Origin: Saprospiraceae bacterium
Lineage (GTDB): Bacteria > Bacteroidota > Bacteroidia > Chitinophagales > Saprospiraceae
DNA length: 64,000 bases
Assembly (NCBI GenBank): GCA_022841345.1
Contig: JALHRR010000016.1
Span: forward strand, 1-64,000
Direction of reading: 5' to 3'
Shown: positions 43,516-51,698 of the stretch, in pieces
Layout: every line of letters starts with the position of its first letter
How positions within the stretch are numbered: the first letter of the stretch is position 1
Translations under genes and position numbers: made by a program
The notes under the pieces: generated by a model
Told to the model about the DNA's origin: nothing
The model's database searches: none
Seen by the model: only the letters and a program-made list of their open reading frames with translations

Positions 43516-43538
43516 TTGCAGTATGAGAATATTGTAAC

Positions 43539-43574
43539 AAAAAAAAGAGACACACCTTTCGATGTATCTCTTTT
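43539..43574 (-). terminator. Terminator of ssrA-linked repeat B
   Basis: Same hairpin as repeat A with one change in the stem (CATC to CACC on the plus strand, giving a wobble pair in RNA), GAAA tetraloop and eight T's on the minus strand. Confidence 0.75.
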
Positions 43575-43578
43575 ATTC

Positions 43579-43790
43579 TGGTGGAGCTGGGGGATCGCGA
43601 GGTAATGCTTACTGAGCATCAAGAGGAAATCTCATCAATATTATGTCTGGAGCTCTTAAAGGAAATGTAATGCATTACTCGCGAAGGCGAGCAAAGCATG
43701 GCATCTTTAAATCAAATTTGGAGCATAAATTTGTATAATTGGTAGAATCAGGTTTGTTCAGGAGAAAGCTTTGCCTCACCTGTCGAACCC
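43579..43790 (-). ncRNA. Putative structured RNA B downstream of ssrA
   Basis: A 212-nt second copy of the unit at 43303-43515, roughly 276 bp away. It starts GGGTTCGACAGG and ends CCCCCAGCTCCACCA. The long-range helix is kept: GTGAGG here replaces GCGAGG and still pairs with CCTCGC through a G-U pair. The stretch 43590-43710 is almost identical to copy A; the stretch 43711-43765 differs a lot, so the 3' two thirds (RNA sense) are the conserved part. It lies between ssrA and copy A. Confidence 0.55.
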
Positions 43791-43820
43791 TTATCAAAAT
43801 AATTTGCGGAGTGAATAATT

Positions 43821-43854
43821 AAAAAAAGACACAACTTTTGGTTGTGTCTTTTTT
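43821..43854 (-). terminator. ssrA terminator
   Basis: AAAAGACACAAC pairs with GTTGTGTCTTTT around a CAAAA loop on the minus strand with T-tracts; it follows the tmRNA 3' end within 2 bp. Confidence 0.85.
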
Positions 43855-43855
43855 G

Positions 43856-44225
43856 TGGAGCTGGGGGGAGTCGAACCCCCGTCCAGAGAAAGCACTGCGG
43901 AGCCTTCTACATGCTTAGTTTTTGGTTAAATTGTCGGGAAAAGATTTGGTCCAAAAACAAACCTTCTATTCCTTAGACTTTGGTGTCTCGCCTTTGATTA
44001 AAGTCATCCTCTCCGGCCAGCCTGCGTTTTTATGATATGCAACATCGCTTTATATCAGGCGTCAAGCAAGTTGCATAAAGGCGCTATAATTCCTGGAATT
44101 AAGCAGCCAAGGCGTAATTAGATTCGCCGATTATGGTTTGATAGTCATTTGATAACGGAGTGTCCCATCATGCTCCGGCATGCTTACTCAACAGATATAC
44201 CAACCTGTCGATTCCATTCAACCCC
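43856..44225 (-). ncRNA. ssrA: Transfer-messenger RNA (tmRNA)
   Basis: 370 nt. The 5' end GGGGTTGAATGGAATCGACAGG and 3' end GGGGGTTCGACTCCCCCCAG then CTCCA form the acceptor stem (GGGGUUG with CAGCUCC) and the T arm; the terminal CCA is not encoded. The tag reading frame is at 44128-44102 with stop at 44101-44099: resume codon GGC, then peptide GESNYALAA, the Bacteroidota type. Pseudoknot regions lie between the tag and the T arm. It rescues stalled ribosomes with SmpB and tags the product for degradation. Confidence 0.95.
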
Positions 44226-44321
44226 AATTCAAGAGTGCAAACATACATGCTTTCCCGATAGTTCCATGTAGTTTTTGAAAATTGATTTTCGTGTGGCTTG
44301 GGGGGAGGGGTCGTAAGCCCG
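44226..44321. other. ssrA promoter region
   Basis: Must hold the promoter of ssrA on the minus strand; no exact TAnnTTTG box stands out. A G-rich run GGGGGGAGGGG is at 44301-44310. No gene. Confidence 0.3.
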
Positions 44322-44440
44322 GTGACGCCACGGCACGGCTGCGCCTGGCCGTGGTGACGCCTTTTTACTGCGTAGCAGTGAAAAGGTGACATCTCCGAAA
44401 TAAATAGTCTGCTACGCAGTCAATTTATTTCGGAGGTGAC
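44322..44440. repeat. Hairpin array with GTGAC separators (array 2)
   Basis: GTGAC at 44322-44326, 44354-44358, 44386-44390 and 44436-44440 separates three hairpins: CCACGGC/GCCGTGG (44328-44334, 44348-44354) around GGC-TGC-GCC; CTTTT and ACTGC with GTA loop, GCAGT and AAAAG (44361-44385; the one mismatch is T opposite G); and a perfect 13-bp stem 44393-44405 with 44423-44435 around CTGC-TAC-GCAG. Stems differ from each other and from array 1; separator, GC-rich triloop tip and tight packing are the same. It ends 12 bp before the stop of the next gene. Confidence 0.8.
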
Positions 44441-44451
44441 GTTAAGAATTA

Positions 44452-45024
44452 CTAGAAAAAGCCCAGCTCAGGTCGTTTCTTATTGAAAAATCTATACCTG
44501 ATTATGCATCTGAGAGTTACAAAATCTATCTTTTTATTTTCAAAAATCAAATTTATTCCCTGGTCTGTGTGGCATGATTCATTAATGGCGCAAGATTCAT
44601 ACAAAATGGTCTTAGATTGAGTAATGGAACAAGCTGTCTTATCAATGGCGACCCATATAAGACCGGATTCTACTCCGGCTCCACAATATCCTCTTTCCTT
44701 CCAATTACATCCATTCGTTTTATGAGTGTAATCTATTATAATGTAAGATTGATTGCCAATTGTTTTTTCATAAATAATCTTAAATGAATCAGGCCCATCA
44801 GAACATTTTAAATTCGGTAAATCAATTGTTCCAATCGTGTTTTGACCATAACTCAGCAAATATCCATACTTACAACTCGCATTAAGGGAACTATCTTTAT
44901 TTTTTTCAGGGAGCTCCTCTTCAGGACATTGAATTGAGAATGCGAAATCAGGTATTTGATTATAGGCTTTGATATGGACCAAGAGCAATGAAACAGGCAG
45001 TAAATATTTAAAAAATTGAGTCAT
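44452..45024 (-). CDS. Secreted cysteine-rich protein of unknown function
   Basis: 190 residues from MTQFFKYLLPVSLLLVHIKA; ATGs at 45039 and 45060 are alternative starts but weaken the signal peptide. About nine Cys after the signal (QCPEEEL, NASCKYGY, LKCSDG, NGCNWKERGYCGAG, TACSITQ, YESCAINESCHTD, LRCIIRY) suggest disulfides. No family recognised. Its 3' end abuts the GTGAC array. Confidence 0.6.
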   Translation of the reverse strand: MTQFFKYLLPVSLLLVHIKAYNQIPDFAFSIQCPEEELPEKNKDSSLNASCKYGYLLSYGQNTIGTIDLPNLKCSDGPDSFKIIYEKTIGNQSYIIIDYTHKTNGCNWKERGYCGAGVESGLIWVAIDKTACSITQSKTILYESCAINESCHTDQGINLIFENKKIDFVTLRCIIRYRFFNKKRPELGFF

Positions 45025-45068
45025 GTATATTTCATTCATATGTCCAGCACGTCTGTTCAACTTAAAAC

Positions 45069-45148
45069 GTAGGGCAAATAGTTATTTGCTCCTACCTGAG
45101 CTTTTTCCGAAGTGACAAGACGCAACGAGACGCAATGCATTGCGTCTC
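45069..45148. repeat. Hairpin, GTGAC word and 22-bp palindrome
   Basis: GTAGG-GCAAATA can pair with TATTTGC-CCTAC (45069-45095, one bulge). After 16 bp comes GTGAC (45112-45116), and 11 bp later a perfect 22-bp palindrome whose half is GAGACGCAATG (45127-45148). This looks like a looser or decayed version of the GTGAC arrays, upstream of the 44452 gene. Confidence 0.55.
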
Positions 45149-45169
45149 TATATTGCAACTCTAAACCTG

Positions 45170-45303
45170 CTAATGTGTGAATCGACGGCTGTTAAACAGG
45201 CTGAACTTTCAACTTTCAACTTTTAACTGGCTGTTCATCTCATCTCTTATCACTTATCACTTATATCTGACTGTTTAACTCATAATTCATAACTCATAAC
45301 TCA
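45170..45303. repeat. Short word repeats before murQ end
   Basis: GGCTGTTAAAC, AACTTTCAACTTTCAACTTT, GGCTGTT, TCTTATCACTTATCACTTAT and CATAATTCATAACTCATAAC follow one another. Each is an 8-10 bp unit repeated 2-4 times, and the last unit runs into the final codons of murQ. Same vocabulary as at 11985-12440. Confidence 0.6.
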
Positions 45304-46100
45304 TAACTCTCAAGCGCCGCCCTAACCGACCCATATTTCACCAACAATTCCTTCGCACTTTCAAAATCAATCGAAAGCTGATTCGCAATGATCAAAGCCC
45401 CACGTTCTTTGAGTTTTTGATTGCTCATTTGCATGTCCACCATTTTATTGTCTTTCACATAACCGAGTGAAATCATAGTGCTGGTGGTAATCATATTCAA
45501 CACCATTTTTTGAGCCGTTCCGGCTTTCATGCGGGTACTTCCGGTAACAAACTCAGGTCCGGTCAGGACTTCCACCGGATAATCTGCATGCTCCGTCACA
45601 GGGCTGCCGGGATTGCATGTAATACAGCCGGTTTTGATTTGTTGCTCTCTGCAAGCTTTTAATCCTCCAATCACATAAGGTGTAGTTCCGGAAGCCGCGA
45701 TACCGATGACCATGTCCTTACTGTCAATTCCATATGCTTGCAGATCCAGGATGGCTTGATCTCTGTCATCTTCTGCTCCTTCCACAGCTTTTCGAATGGC
45801 TTTGTCTCCTCCTGCTATAATTCCAACAACCAGATCAGGAGAAACTCCAAATGTGGGAGGACATTCAGAGGCATCCAGTATTCCCAGTCGGCCACTTGTA
45901 CCCGCTCCTATATAAAATAAGCGTCCTCCATTTTTCAACAACTCTACCGTTTTTTTTACGAGAGCAGTGATTTGAGGCAAAGCTTTATTGACAGCATGAG
46001 CCACACTGATGTCTTCTTTGTTAATATTATGCAACAATTCCTCTACTGCCATCTGTTCCAGATGCCTGTAATGTGAGTCCTGTTCTGTATATTTTATCAT
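45294..46100 (-). CDS. murQ: N-acetylmuramic acid 6-phosphate etherase
   Basis: 268 residues, slightly shorter than E. coli MurQ. SIS fold with RLFYIGAGTSGRLGILDASE, CPPTFGVSP, EGAEDDRDQA, GIAASGTTPYVIGGL and TGSTRMKAGTAQKMVLNMI. It cleaves the lactyl ether of MurNAc-6-phosphate to GlcNAc-6-phosphate and lactate, recycling cell-wall sugars. No MurP, AnmK or NagZ gene lies beside it. Its C-terminal codons overlap the intergenic word repeats, so the tail could have been extended by them. Confidence 0.96.
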   Translation of the reverse strand: MIKYTEQDSHYRHLEQMAVEELLHNINKEDISVAHAVNKALPQITALVKKTVELLKNGGRLFYIGAGTSGRLGILDASECPPTFGVSPDLVVGIIAGGDKAIRKAVEGAEDDRDQAILDLQAYGIDSKDMVIGIAASGTTPYVIGGLKACREQQIKTGCITCNPGSPVTEHADYPVEVLTGPEFVTGSTRMKAGTAQKMVLNMITTSTMISLGYVKDNKMVDMQMSNQKLKERGALIIANQLSIDFESAKELLVKYGSVRAALESYEL

Positions 46101-46158
46101 CTGATTTAGTTCTGAGTAAATTTACTTCCTTCTCAATATTAATTCAAATTCAAATGAT

Positions 46159-47112
46159 TTATTCCGGATTGCTTTTTTCATCTTTCAAATCACGGTTGAC
46201 GGCAATACTTGTATTCAATTCAAATCCGGTAAGCAGGATAAATGAATTGATCTGCAACCAAAGCATTAACACAATGACAGCTCCTATGGATCCATAAATT
46301 TTATTGTATGTTCCAAAGCTGTTTACAAAGAATGAAAACCCCACAGAAGTCAACAAGGATGCAATTGTGGCCATGGTTGCTCCCGGACTGAAAAATCTTG
46401 CTCTCTTGACATATGCAGGACCAACATAATAAACCGTTGCAATAATGCTGTAAACAAGTGAGATAACTACCAGCCATTTTAGCATTTCAATAGCATATCT
46501 TGAGTAAGTATCTACACTCAGCAGGTCAAAAACATAATTTAGAATCAGATTCCCCAAAATGACGAGCACCCCTGATATGACCAGAAGTATGCCCATGAGC
46601 GCTGTCAGCATAATAGCGACTAGCCTGGCTTTCCACCATTTTCTTTTTTTGAAAAGTTTTGCATAGCTTTTATCAAATCCTCTCATCAAGGACATCATTC
46701 CATTCGATGAGAAGAATATTGCCAGCACTATACCCACAGAAAGTAAGCTGTTGCGCTGAATTTCCAGCAAGTCTTTCAAAGTTCCAAAAATGAAAACTTC
46801 AGCACTCGAGGGAATGATAGTGTTCAGATTTTCCTGAATTGCCTCAACCGGATTATCGAATGGTATCAAAGGTAAAAGTGCAATCGCCACCAACAAGGTC
46901 GGAAATAATGCCAAAAAGAAACTAAATGCTGCTGAATTGGATCTGGCTCTGATATCATCCTGCTTGCTTTCATTGATCAGGAAAACAAATACATCGTAAA
47001 CCGGGATACTTTCAAATCCCGGTAATGAACTCGTTTTAGCCCATTCCATTATTTTGTTGATTAATGGAATAGCTACCAATCTGTCCTTGAAAGTTGCCTT
47101 TTTTTTACTCAA
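46159..47112 (-). CDS. YihY/UPF0761-family inner-membrane protein
   Basis: 317 residues from a TTG start (47112) that overlaps the thioesterase stop by 8 nt; no early ATG is available. Six membrane helices. SAAFSFFLALFPTLLVAIALLPLIP near the N-terminus and FSPGATMATIASLLTSVGFSFFVNSFGTYN, IYGSIGAVIVLMLWLQINSFILLTG are diagnostic. Once called ribonuclease BN, a label now regarded as wrong; function unknown. Likely an operon with the thioesterase. Confidence 0.88.
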   Translation of the reverse strand: MSKKKATFKDRLVAIPLINKIMEWAKTSSLPGFESIPVYDVFVFLINESKQDDIRARSNSAAFSFFLALFPTLLVAIALLPLIPFDNPVEAIQENLNTIIPSSAEVFIFGTLKDLLEIQRNSLLSVGIVLAIFFSSNGMMSLMRGFDKSYAKLFKKRKWWKARLVAIMLTALMGILLVISGVLVILGNLILNYVFDLLSVDTYSRYAIEMLKWLVVISLVYSIIATVYYVGPAYVKRARFFSPGATMATIASLLTSVGFSFFVNSFGTYNKIYGSIGAVIVLMLWLQINSFILLTGFELNTSIAVNRDLKDEKSNPE

Positions 47113-47515
47113 AATATGGATTTAACGCTTCTACTATGGAACGTGGTACAGGTACTGTGGTTCTGTCAGCAGCTAATATAAAGCAGAGTTTTACTGTGGC
47201 GGCATTGATTAATTCATCTTTTTCATTGAATACCTCATAGTGAAAAGTAATATCGTTTTCCGGTAATTTGCGGATAGCAGTCTGTATTCGCAATAATTCA
47301 TCATAAAAACCGGGCCTCAAATATCTCACCTGCATGGACATCACAGGCATCATGATTCCGGACTTCTCCTCCAGCTCTTTGTAACTGAGACCAAGGGATC
47401 TCAATGCTTCTACTCTTCCAACTTCAAAGTAAGCAGCATAGTGCCCATAATACAGATAACCCATTTGATCGGTCTCTCCATATCTGACTCTTATCGACAT
47501 TTCATGAACGAACAT
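47105..47515 (-). CDS. 4-hydroxybenzoyl-CoA-type (YbgC-like) thioesterase
   Basis: 136 residues of the hot-dog fold. RVRYGETDQMGYLYYGHYAAYFEVGR holds the catalytic Asp and the following helix; MPVMSMQVRYLRPGFYDELL and ITFHYEVFNE are typical. It hydrolyses acyl-CoA thioesters in the cytoplasm; chain specificity cannot be told. 15 bp downstream of arginine deiminase and overlapping YihY, so a three-gene operon is likely. Confidence 0.9.
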   Translation of the reverse strand: MFVHEMSIRVRYGETDQMGYLYYGHYAAYFEVGRVEALRSLGLSYKELEEKSGIMMPVMSMQVRYLRPGFYDELLRIQTAIRKLPENDITFHYEVFNEKDELINAATVKLCFILAADRTTVPVPRSIVEALNPYFE

Positions 47516-47530
47516 CAGGGAAATTTTAGA

Positions 47531-48799
47531 CTATAAATCGTCCCTGCTCAGCGGACATGTCATACAATGTGAACCACCTCTGGCACGGGATAACTCGCTT
47601 GAAGGAAGTGTGATGATAGTATTGGTTAAAGTTTTTGCATCGATGGTACCCGCTTTTACTCCTTCAAGTAAATCATTGGCAGGCAGTATGTTGTATCCAA
47701 AGGAGCGGAAGGCATCCTCGGTTTTTGGATTTCTGTCATAGGTAATGGCCAGCCCTGGTCTGATGGCTACAAGATTGCATCCATCCGTCCACTGTTCCCT
47801 TTCCTGATAGGGTGATTCCCCGTTTCCGGCAAAAATAAACTCCATACTAGAATTGATTTCATTCAAAATAAACTCCTTGATGGAAGGATAAGATTTGCTC
47901 GTTCCATTGGAGCGGTATACCACCACATTCGAACTCATACCTTCATAAACAATTGGCTTGAAAGCTACAATGTGGTTGTAGTGAATTCTGGTAAACAAAG
48001 TATCTATGTGCATGAAAGAACGTTCGTTCGGGATATTAACCAGAACAACATTCTTGATGACTTCTTTCTCAAAAAGTGATGTTTTTAAGGAATGAATGGC
48101 ATGTTCGGTGGTCCGCTCAGATGCTCCAATGAGCAAGTATTCGCCTTCCAGCACCATCATGTCACCACCTTCAATGGAGACAATTTCTCCTTTTTTTGAA
48201 GGAGGGAAAAGATCTACTCTGTTAAGGTTAATGATTTTACCTGATTCCTGGAGGTCTGCAAACATGGGATGAGCCCAGAAGATAAATCTTGTGAGGATAT
48301 TTTCTCTGTACCTTGCTTGTTTGGCAGCTTTTGTAATGATTACATGATCCTTCACCACTACGGCGATATCTCTCGTAAAAATGAAATTGGGAATAGGGTC
48401 AAAGAATATATGATCCTGAGATTCCAGATACCCTGAGATTAAAACATCAGCCAACACATCTGTGGGAAGGGACTGCAATAATTCAGTATAGGAGGAAGGA
48501 AGCTCTTCATAATCAATGATCATCTTAACCAATTCTTCTGTTTTTTCCGGTGCATGCAACAGGGATTCCAGAAGCAATTGCTCGATATAAAGTACTTCAT
48601 CTTCTCCCATCAAAGCTCTCAGTACTGCTGTGAATATATCGTGTTCACGCTGCATCTGAGGCAAATGGACAATGTCGTCGAATAAAAGGCCCTCAGATTT
48701 TTTAGGACTGATCCGGGAAATACCGCTGTCAGGCCTGTGAACAATTACTTTTTTTAGATTTCCAATTTCAGAGGCAACATAAATTTTAGAAGAACTCAT
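47531..48799 (-). CDS. arcA: Arginine deiminase
   Basis: 422 residues, normal length. The guanidino-modifying fold has FTRD at 141-144, the EGGDMMVLEGEYLLIGASERT segment, the His in FMHIDTLFTR and nucleophile Cys412 in GGSHCMTCPLSRDDL. It converts arginine to citrulline and ammonia. No arcB, arcC or arcD neighbours are present, so rather than a full ATP-yielding ADI pathway it may serve nitrogen or acid balance alone. First gene of the run into the thioesterase and YihY. Confidence 0.92.
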   Translation of the reverse strand: MSSSKIYVASEIGNLKKVIVHRPDSGISRISPKKSEGLLFDDIVHLPQMQREHDIFTAVLRALMGEDEVLYIEQLLLESLLHAPEKTEELVKMIIDYEELPSSYTELLQSLPTDVLADVLISGYLESQDHIFFDPIPNFIFTRDIAVVVKDHVIITKAAKQARYRENILTRFIFWAHPMFADLQESGKIINLNRVDLFPPSKKGEIVSIEGGDMMVLEGEYLLIGASERTTEHAIHSLKTSLFEKEVIKNVVLVNIPNERSFMHIDTLFTRIHYNHIVAFKPIVYEGMSSNVVVYRSNGTSKSYPSIKEFILNEINSSMEFIFAGNGESPYQEREQWTDGCNLVAIRPGLAITYDRNPKTEDAFRSFGYNILPANDLLEGVKAGTIDAKTLTNTIITLPSSELSRARGGSHCMTCPLSRDDL

Positions 48800-48906
48800 A
48801 AAGGGTTTAGAATGATTCGTGGCAAATATAAGCCATTAAACCTTTAAGCGGTCTGCTAACGGAGAAATAAAGATTTGAAGATAATTTTGAGCGTAAAAAG
48901 CTTGCA

Positions 48907-49431
48907 TTAAGGTCCTGGAACCTGAAGGACCCATCCAGAGACTTTCCTATACTTTTTACCGAAAAATAAATATCGAATAGCCGGAACTATTGCTGCAACT
49001 CCAATTACAACTGAGAATGAACCTAATATATCAAGAAATACATCTCCAAGGATACCGGCTGAGCCAGAACTTGCAAGTGTAATAACTCCAATGGTAATGT
49101 ATATTGCACTCACTCCGGCAAAGATATAACCCAACATCTGAGAAGTTGGGGTGATTGCTTTTACAGCTGTAATCTCTTTGAGTGGAATCTGAATGTTGTT
49201 AATAAGAATAGTTGAATCATTAAGAAGATGCAGCTCTCCACGAATTTTTTCCATCTTTGGATTTCGGGTATATATAATTACATCATGCGGGTTAACTATT
49301 TCTTTACTCTTTTTTGAATTGATGTTATACAACTCCAGGCTTTGACATTGAGTTCCAACAGGAATGCTGAACAGAAAAAGCAAACAAATAAATTTTGGAA
49401 AAATATAAGGAGTAAGGCTAAGACTTCTCAT
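48907..49431 (-). CDS. Membrane-associated protein of unknown family (paralogue 1)
   Basis: 174 residues with an export signal (about 1-29), then LELYNINSKKSKEIVNPHDVI and LHLLNDSTILINNIQIPLKEIT, two helices (about 108-128, 132-158) and a short FFGKKYRKVSGWVLQV tail. The same layout recurs in 51699-52241: (Y/L)YN(I/V)(N/K)..K, NDS.(V/L)IN...I.I.(D/E)I and G(N/K).Y(K/R)...GW.L. I recognise no named family. Repeated on the same strand 2.8 kb away. Confidence 0.6.
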   Translation of the reverse strand: MRSLSLTPYIFPKFICLLFLFSIPVGTQCQSLELYNINSKKSKEIVNPHDVIIYTRNPKMEKIRGELHLLNDSTILINNIQIPLKEITAVKAITPTSQMLGYIFAGVSAIYITIGVITLASSGSAGILGDVFLDILGSFSVVIGVAAIVPAIRYLFFGKKYRKVSGWVLQVPGP

Positions 49432-49582
49432 AAGCAGTTTGTTTTATTCGGGAGTTAAGTTATTTGCGCACAGGCAATCATGCCCTAAGTTATAGGTAAA
49501 TATACTTTATAATATAGCTTCTTGTATTAGGTCTCACGATTTTTCTAAGAGAGTTAAATTTTCCCGAAATTCAGTAAACGCA

Positions 49583-50272
49583 TCAATTCAAGGAAAATGT
49601 TATCGCAGCTTTTCCATTGTGGATGAATATTTTTCTTCCCAAATGATCCTGCAATGCGCATGAAAATTCAAGATGAAATCTGGTAAAGTTGGCTGATCCT
49701 TCCTGAAATTCTTCAATTTCTGCAATTCTTATGTAACTATCATTGTCCTGAACTGCAAGATCTGATTCGAAACTATTACTTTTGAAAAGTGAAAAGGCGC
49801 TAAAATTCGCATTTTTATAAGATTCGCTGACAGGTAATAACCTCATTCTGAATACGTTTGCGTTTTCATCAATCGGATCCCCTTTTTGATGAAAAGAATA
49901 TACTCCTGGAGTTAAGCCAGTAATATTATTTTGAAACTGGTCTTTTGATAAATAAATAAGTAATTCTGTTTCTTGACTTAATACATGGTTATATCCACAA
50001 AGTAAAAACTCATACCAGATTTGACTTCCACCAAGCGAGGTAGATTTAATAAAACATGCGGATGAATTCGAAGATGGTTTGTCGACTCTAATACAATTAG
50101 TTTTATTGTTCAAAGTAAAAGTGATAAAGTCATTTTCAGCCGGGTCATAAGCATCACAGTTCAAATAAATATCTTTTACCAGCAGATGTTGCGGGAGTTC
50201 AAGGTCCTGGACAATTTCTTTCTTACAGCTGATGAATGCTAAAGCAATAATTAAAATATATATGATTTTCAT
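49583..50272 (-). CDS. Lipoprotein of unknown function
   Basis: 229 residues with lipobox IALAFISC (Cys16). The rest is beta-rich with several Cys (IYLNCDAYDPAEND, KTNCIRVDKP, SSACFIKS, LLCGYNHVLS, LEFSCALQD) and an N/S-rich surface. No domain recognised. It starts 13 bp after the outer-membrane protein gene on the same strand, so both probably belong to one transcript and one surface complex. Confidence 0.6.
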   Translation of the reverse strand: MKIIYILIIALAFISCKKEIVQDLELPQHLLVKDIYLNCDAYDPAENDFITFTLNNKTNCIRVDKPSSNSSACFIKSTSLGGSQIWYEFLLCGYNHVLSQETELLIYLSKDQFQNNITGLTPGVYSFHQKGDPIDENANVFRMRLLPVSESYKNANFSAFSLFKSNSFESDLAVQDNDSYIRIAEIEEFQEGSANFTRFHLEFSCALQDHLGRKIFIHNGKAAITFSLN

Positions 50273-50284
50273 AAATATGTGGCT

Positions 50285-51580
50285 TTAAAATTTGAGACCA
50301 ATTTTTATATCTGCTACAGCATCAAATGCATAAAGTGAATGTGATAATGCACTATTATCATATTTACTTCTCTCGATCATAGAGGACACACCAAATTTAC
50401 ATTCAGCGAATGCAATATTGAAAAATGATCTTTGCATTCCCCAGCAAAGTTCAAGCCCCGAACGGCTTTCTTCTTTTCTTAAACCTATGTAAGGTTTGTA
50501 TTCAAAATCTTCTTTATAATATGTTTGTTGATGACCAATCAATAAGCTGATGAAGTTTCCGGAGAAGACATTATTAGTCAGGTTTTTTCTCAATCTCTTT
50601 CTCATATTATAATACCATCGGGGTTCTGCATAAACCTGCCATGATTGCTGAGCATACTTTTCAACAAATAATTGATCCTGGTCTGCACCTGTGATGTGAT
50701 CAGGTCTGTGTAATTCTCCGGCAACACCAAAATTGACAGAAAATCCACTTTTCCCAAAAGCTTTTTCGATTTCAAAAGCAGTGGATATGCCGGAGAGGTT
50801 ATGATTAAATAAACCAAACAGGTCAATTTTATATTGAATGGTTTTTGTGCTTTGGCCTCTTAGCCAGAGATCTTTTCTTGTGGCAGTAGGTCTGGGTCTG
50901 CTGAGTGCAAATCCAAGTTTAATTTGGGGATCTACTATTGGATTCCAGCCCAAAGTTGTTACTACTTTAATTGCAGGACTCTCCTCAGTGCTTGTGCTGG
51001 TATATTGATCCAAGACCGTGTAATCTGCACCCAGTCCCAGGCTTAAGTCGATAAAAAATTGTTTTGAAAGTAAGGCTTGAAACCCCATTCTGCCTGTAGC
51101 TCTATAACCAATATATTGAATTGATTCATCAATAAGTATATTCCTCTTACCGGTTTCTGCTTTTAGGCCCCAGTACAGACCGTTCATATTAGGCCCATGA
51201 TCTGCTTTTCTTAAATAATTCCTTATCTCCATTCCAAAGGCCCATTCAGGATAAGTTTCATAGTTAGTATAACTTGTAAAAGACGATGCCATTCTGGCTG
51301 TGACCCCAACCGACCAGTTTCTTATAGGCAGGCATTCAAAAGTGAGATCAAAATCCGATATGATGGGAGTAGCTTTAATCATTGGGCTTGCCATTGCAGC
51401 AGCGTCCCAGCGAATCATCCATCTTGAGGTATCTCTTAATCTGAATATATCTGATTGATGACTTCGAACCAGATTCCATTTATTTTCTTCATCCGAAGGG
51501 TTAGTTATGTCAGAGTCCTGAGCATTCAAAGTAATGGACAAGTAGACAATACTGACAATTAAACAGGAGATTTTCAGCAT
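50285..51580 (-). CDS. Putative outer-membrane beta-barrel protein
   Basis: 431 residues. A signal peptide about 1-20 ends at LNAQ. Many amphipathic strands with aromatic girdles (WSVGVTARMASSF, YWGLKAETGKRN, FFIDLSLGLGADYTV, FSVNFGVAGELH, YYNMRKRLRK) and the last strand AVADIKIGLKF end in Phe as in outer-membrane proteins. No family recognised. Operon with the lipoprotein downstream. Confidence 0.65.
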   Translation of the reverse strand: MLKISCLIVSIVYLSITLNAQDSDITNPSDEENKWNLVRSHQSDIFRLRDTSRWMIRWDAAAMASPMIKATPIISDFDLTFECLPIRNWSVGVTARMASSFTSYTNYETYPEWAFGMEIRNYLRKADHGPNMNGLYWGLKAETGKRNILIDESIQYIGYRATGRMGFQALLSKQFFIDLSLGLGADYTVLDQYTSTSTEESPAIKVVTTLGWNPIVDPQIKLGFALSRPRPTATRKDLWLRGQSTKTIQYKIDLFGLFNHNLSGISTAFEIEKAFGKSGFSVNFGVAGELHRPDHITGADQDQLFVEKYAQQSWQVYAEPRWYYNMRKRLRKNLTNNVFSGNFISLLIGHQQTYYKEDFEYKPYIGLRKEESRSGLELCWGMQRSFFNIAFAECKFGVSSMIERSKYDNSALSHSLYAFDAVADIKIGLKF

Positions 51581-51698
51581 ATAGACAGGATTTGAAGGCT
51601 AAAATATGCCTTATAACTTCATTCTGCATTTTCTACTTATATTTTAACAGATTTAAGTTTCAACTTTAACATTAAATTATTCGGGACATCACATAAAA

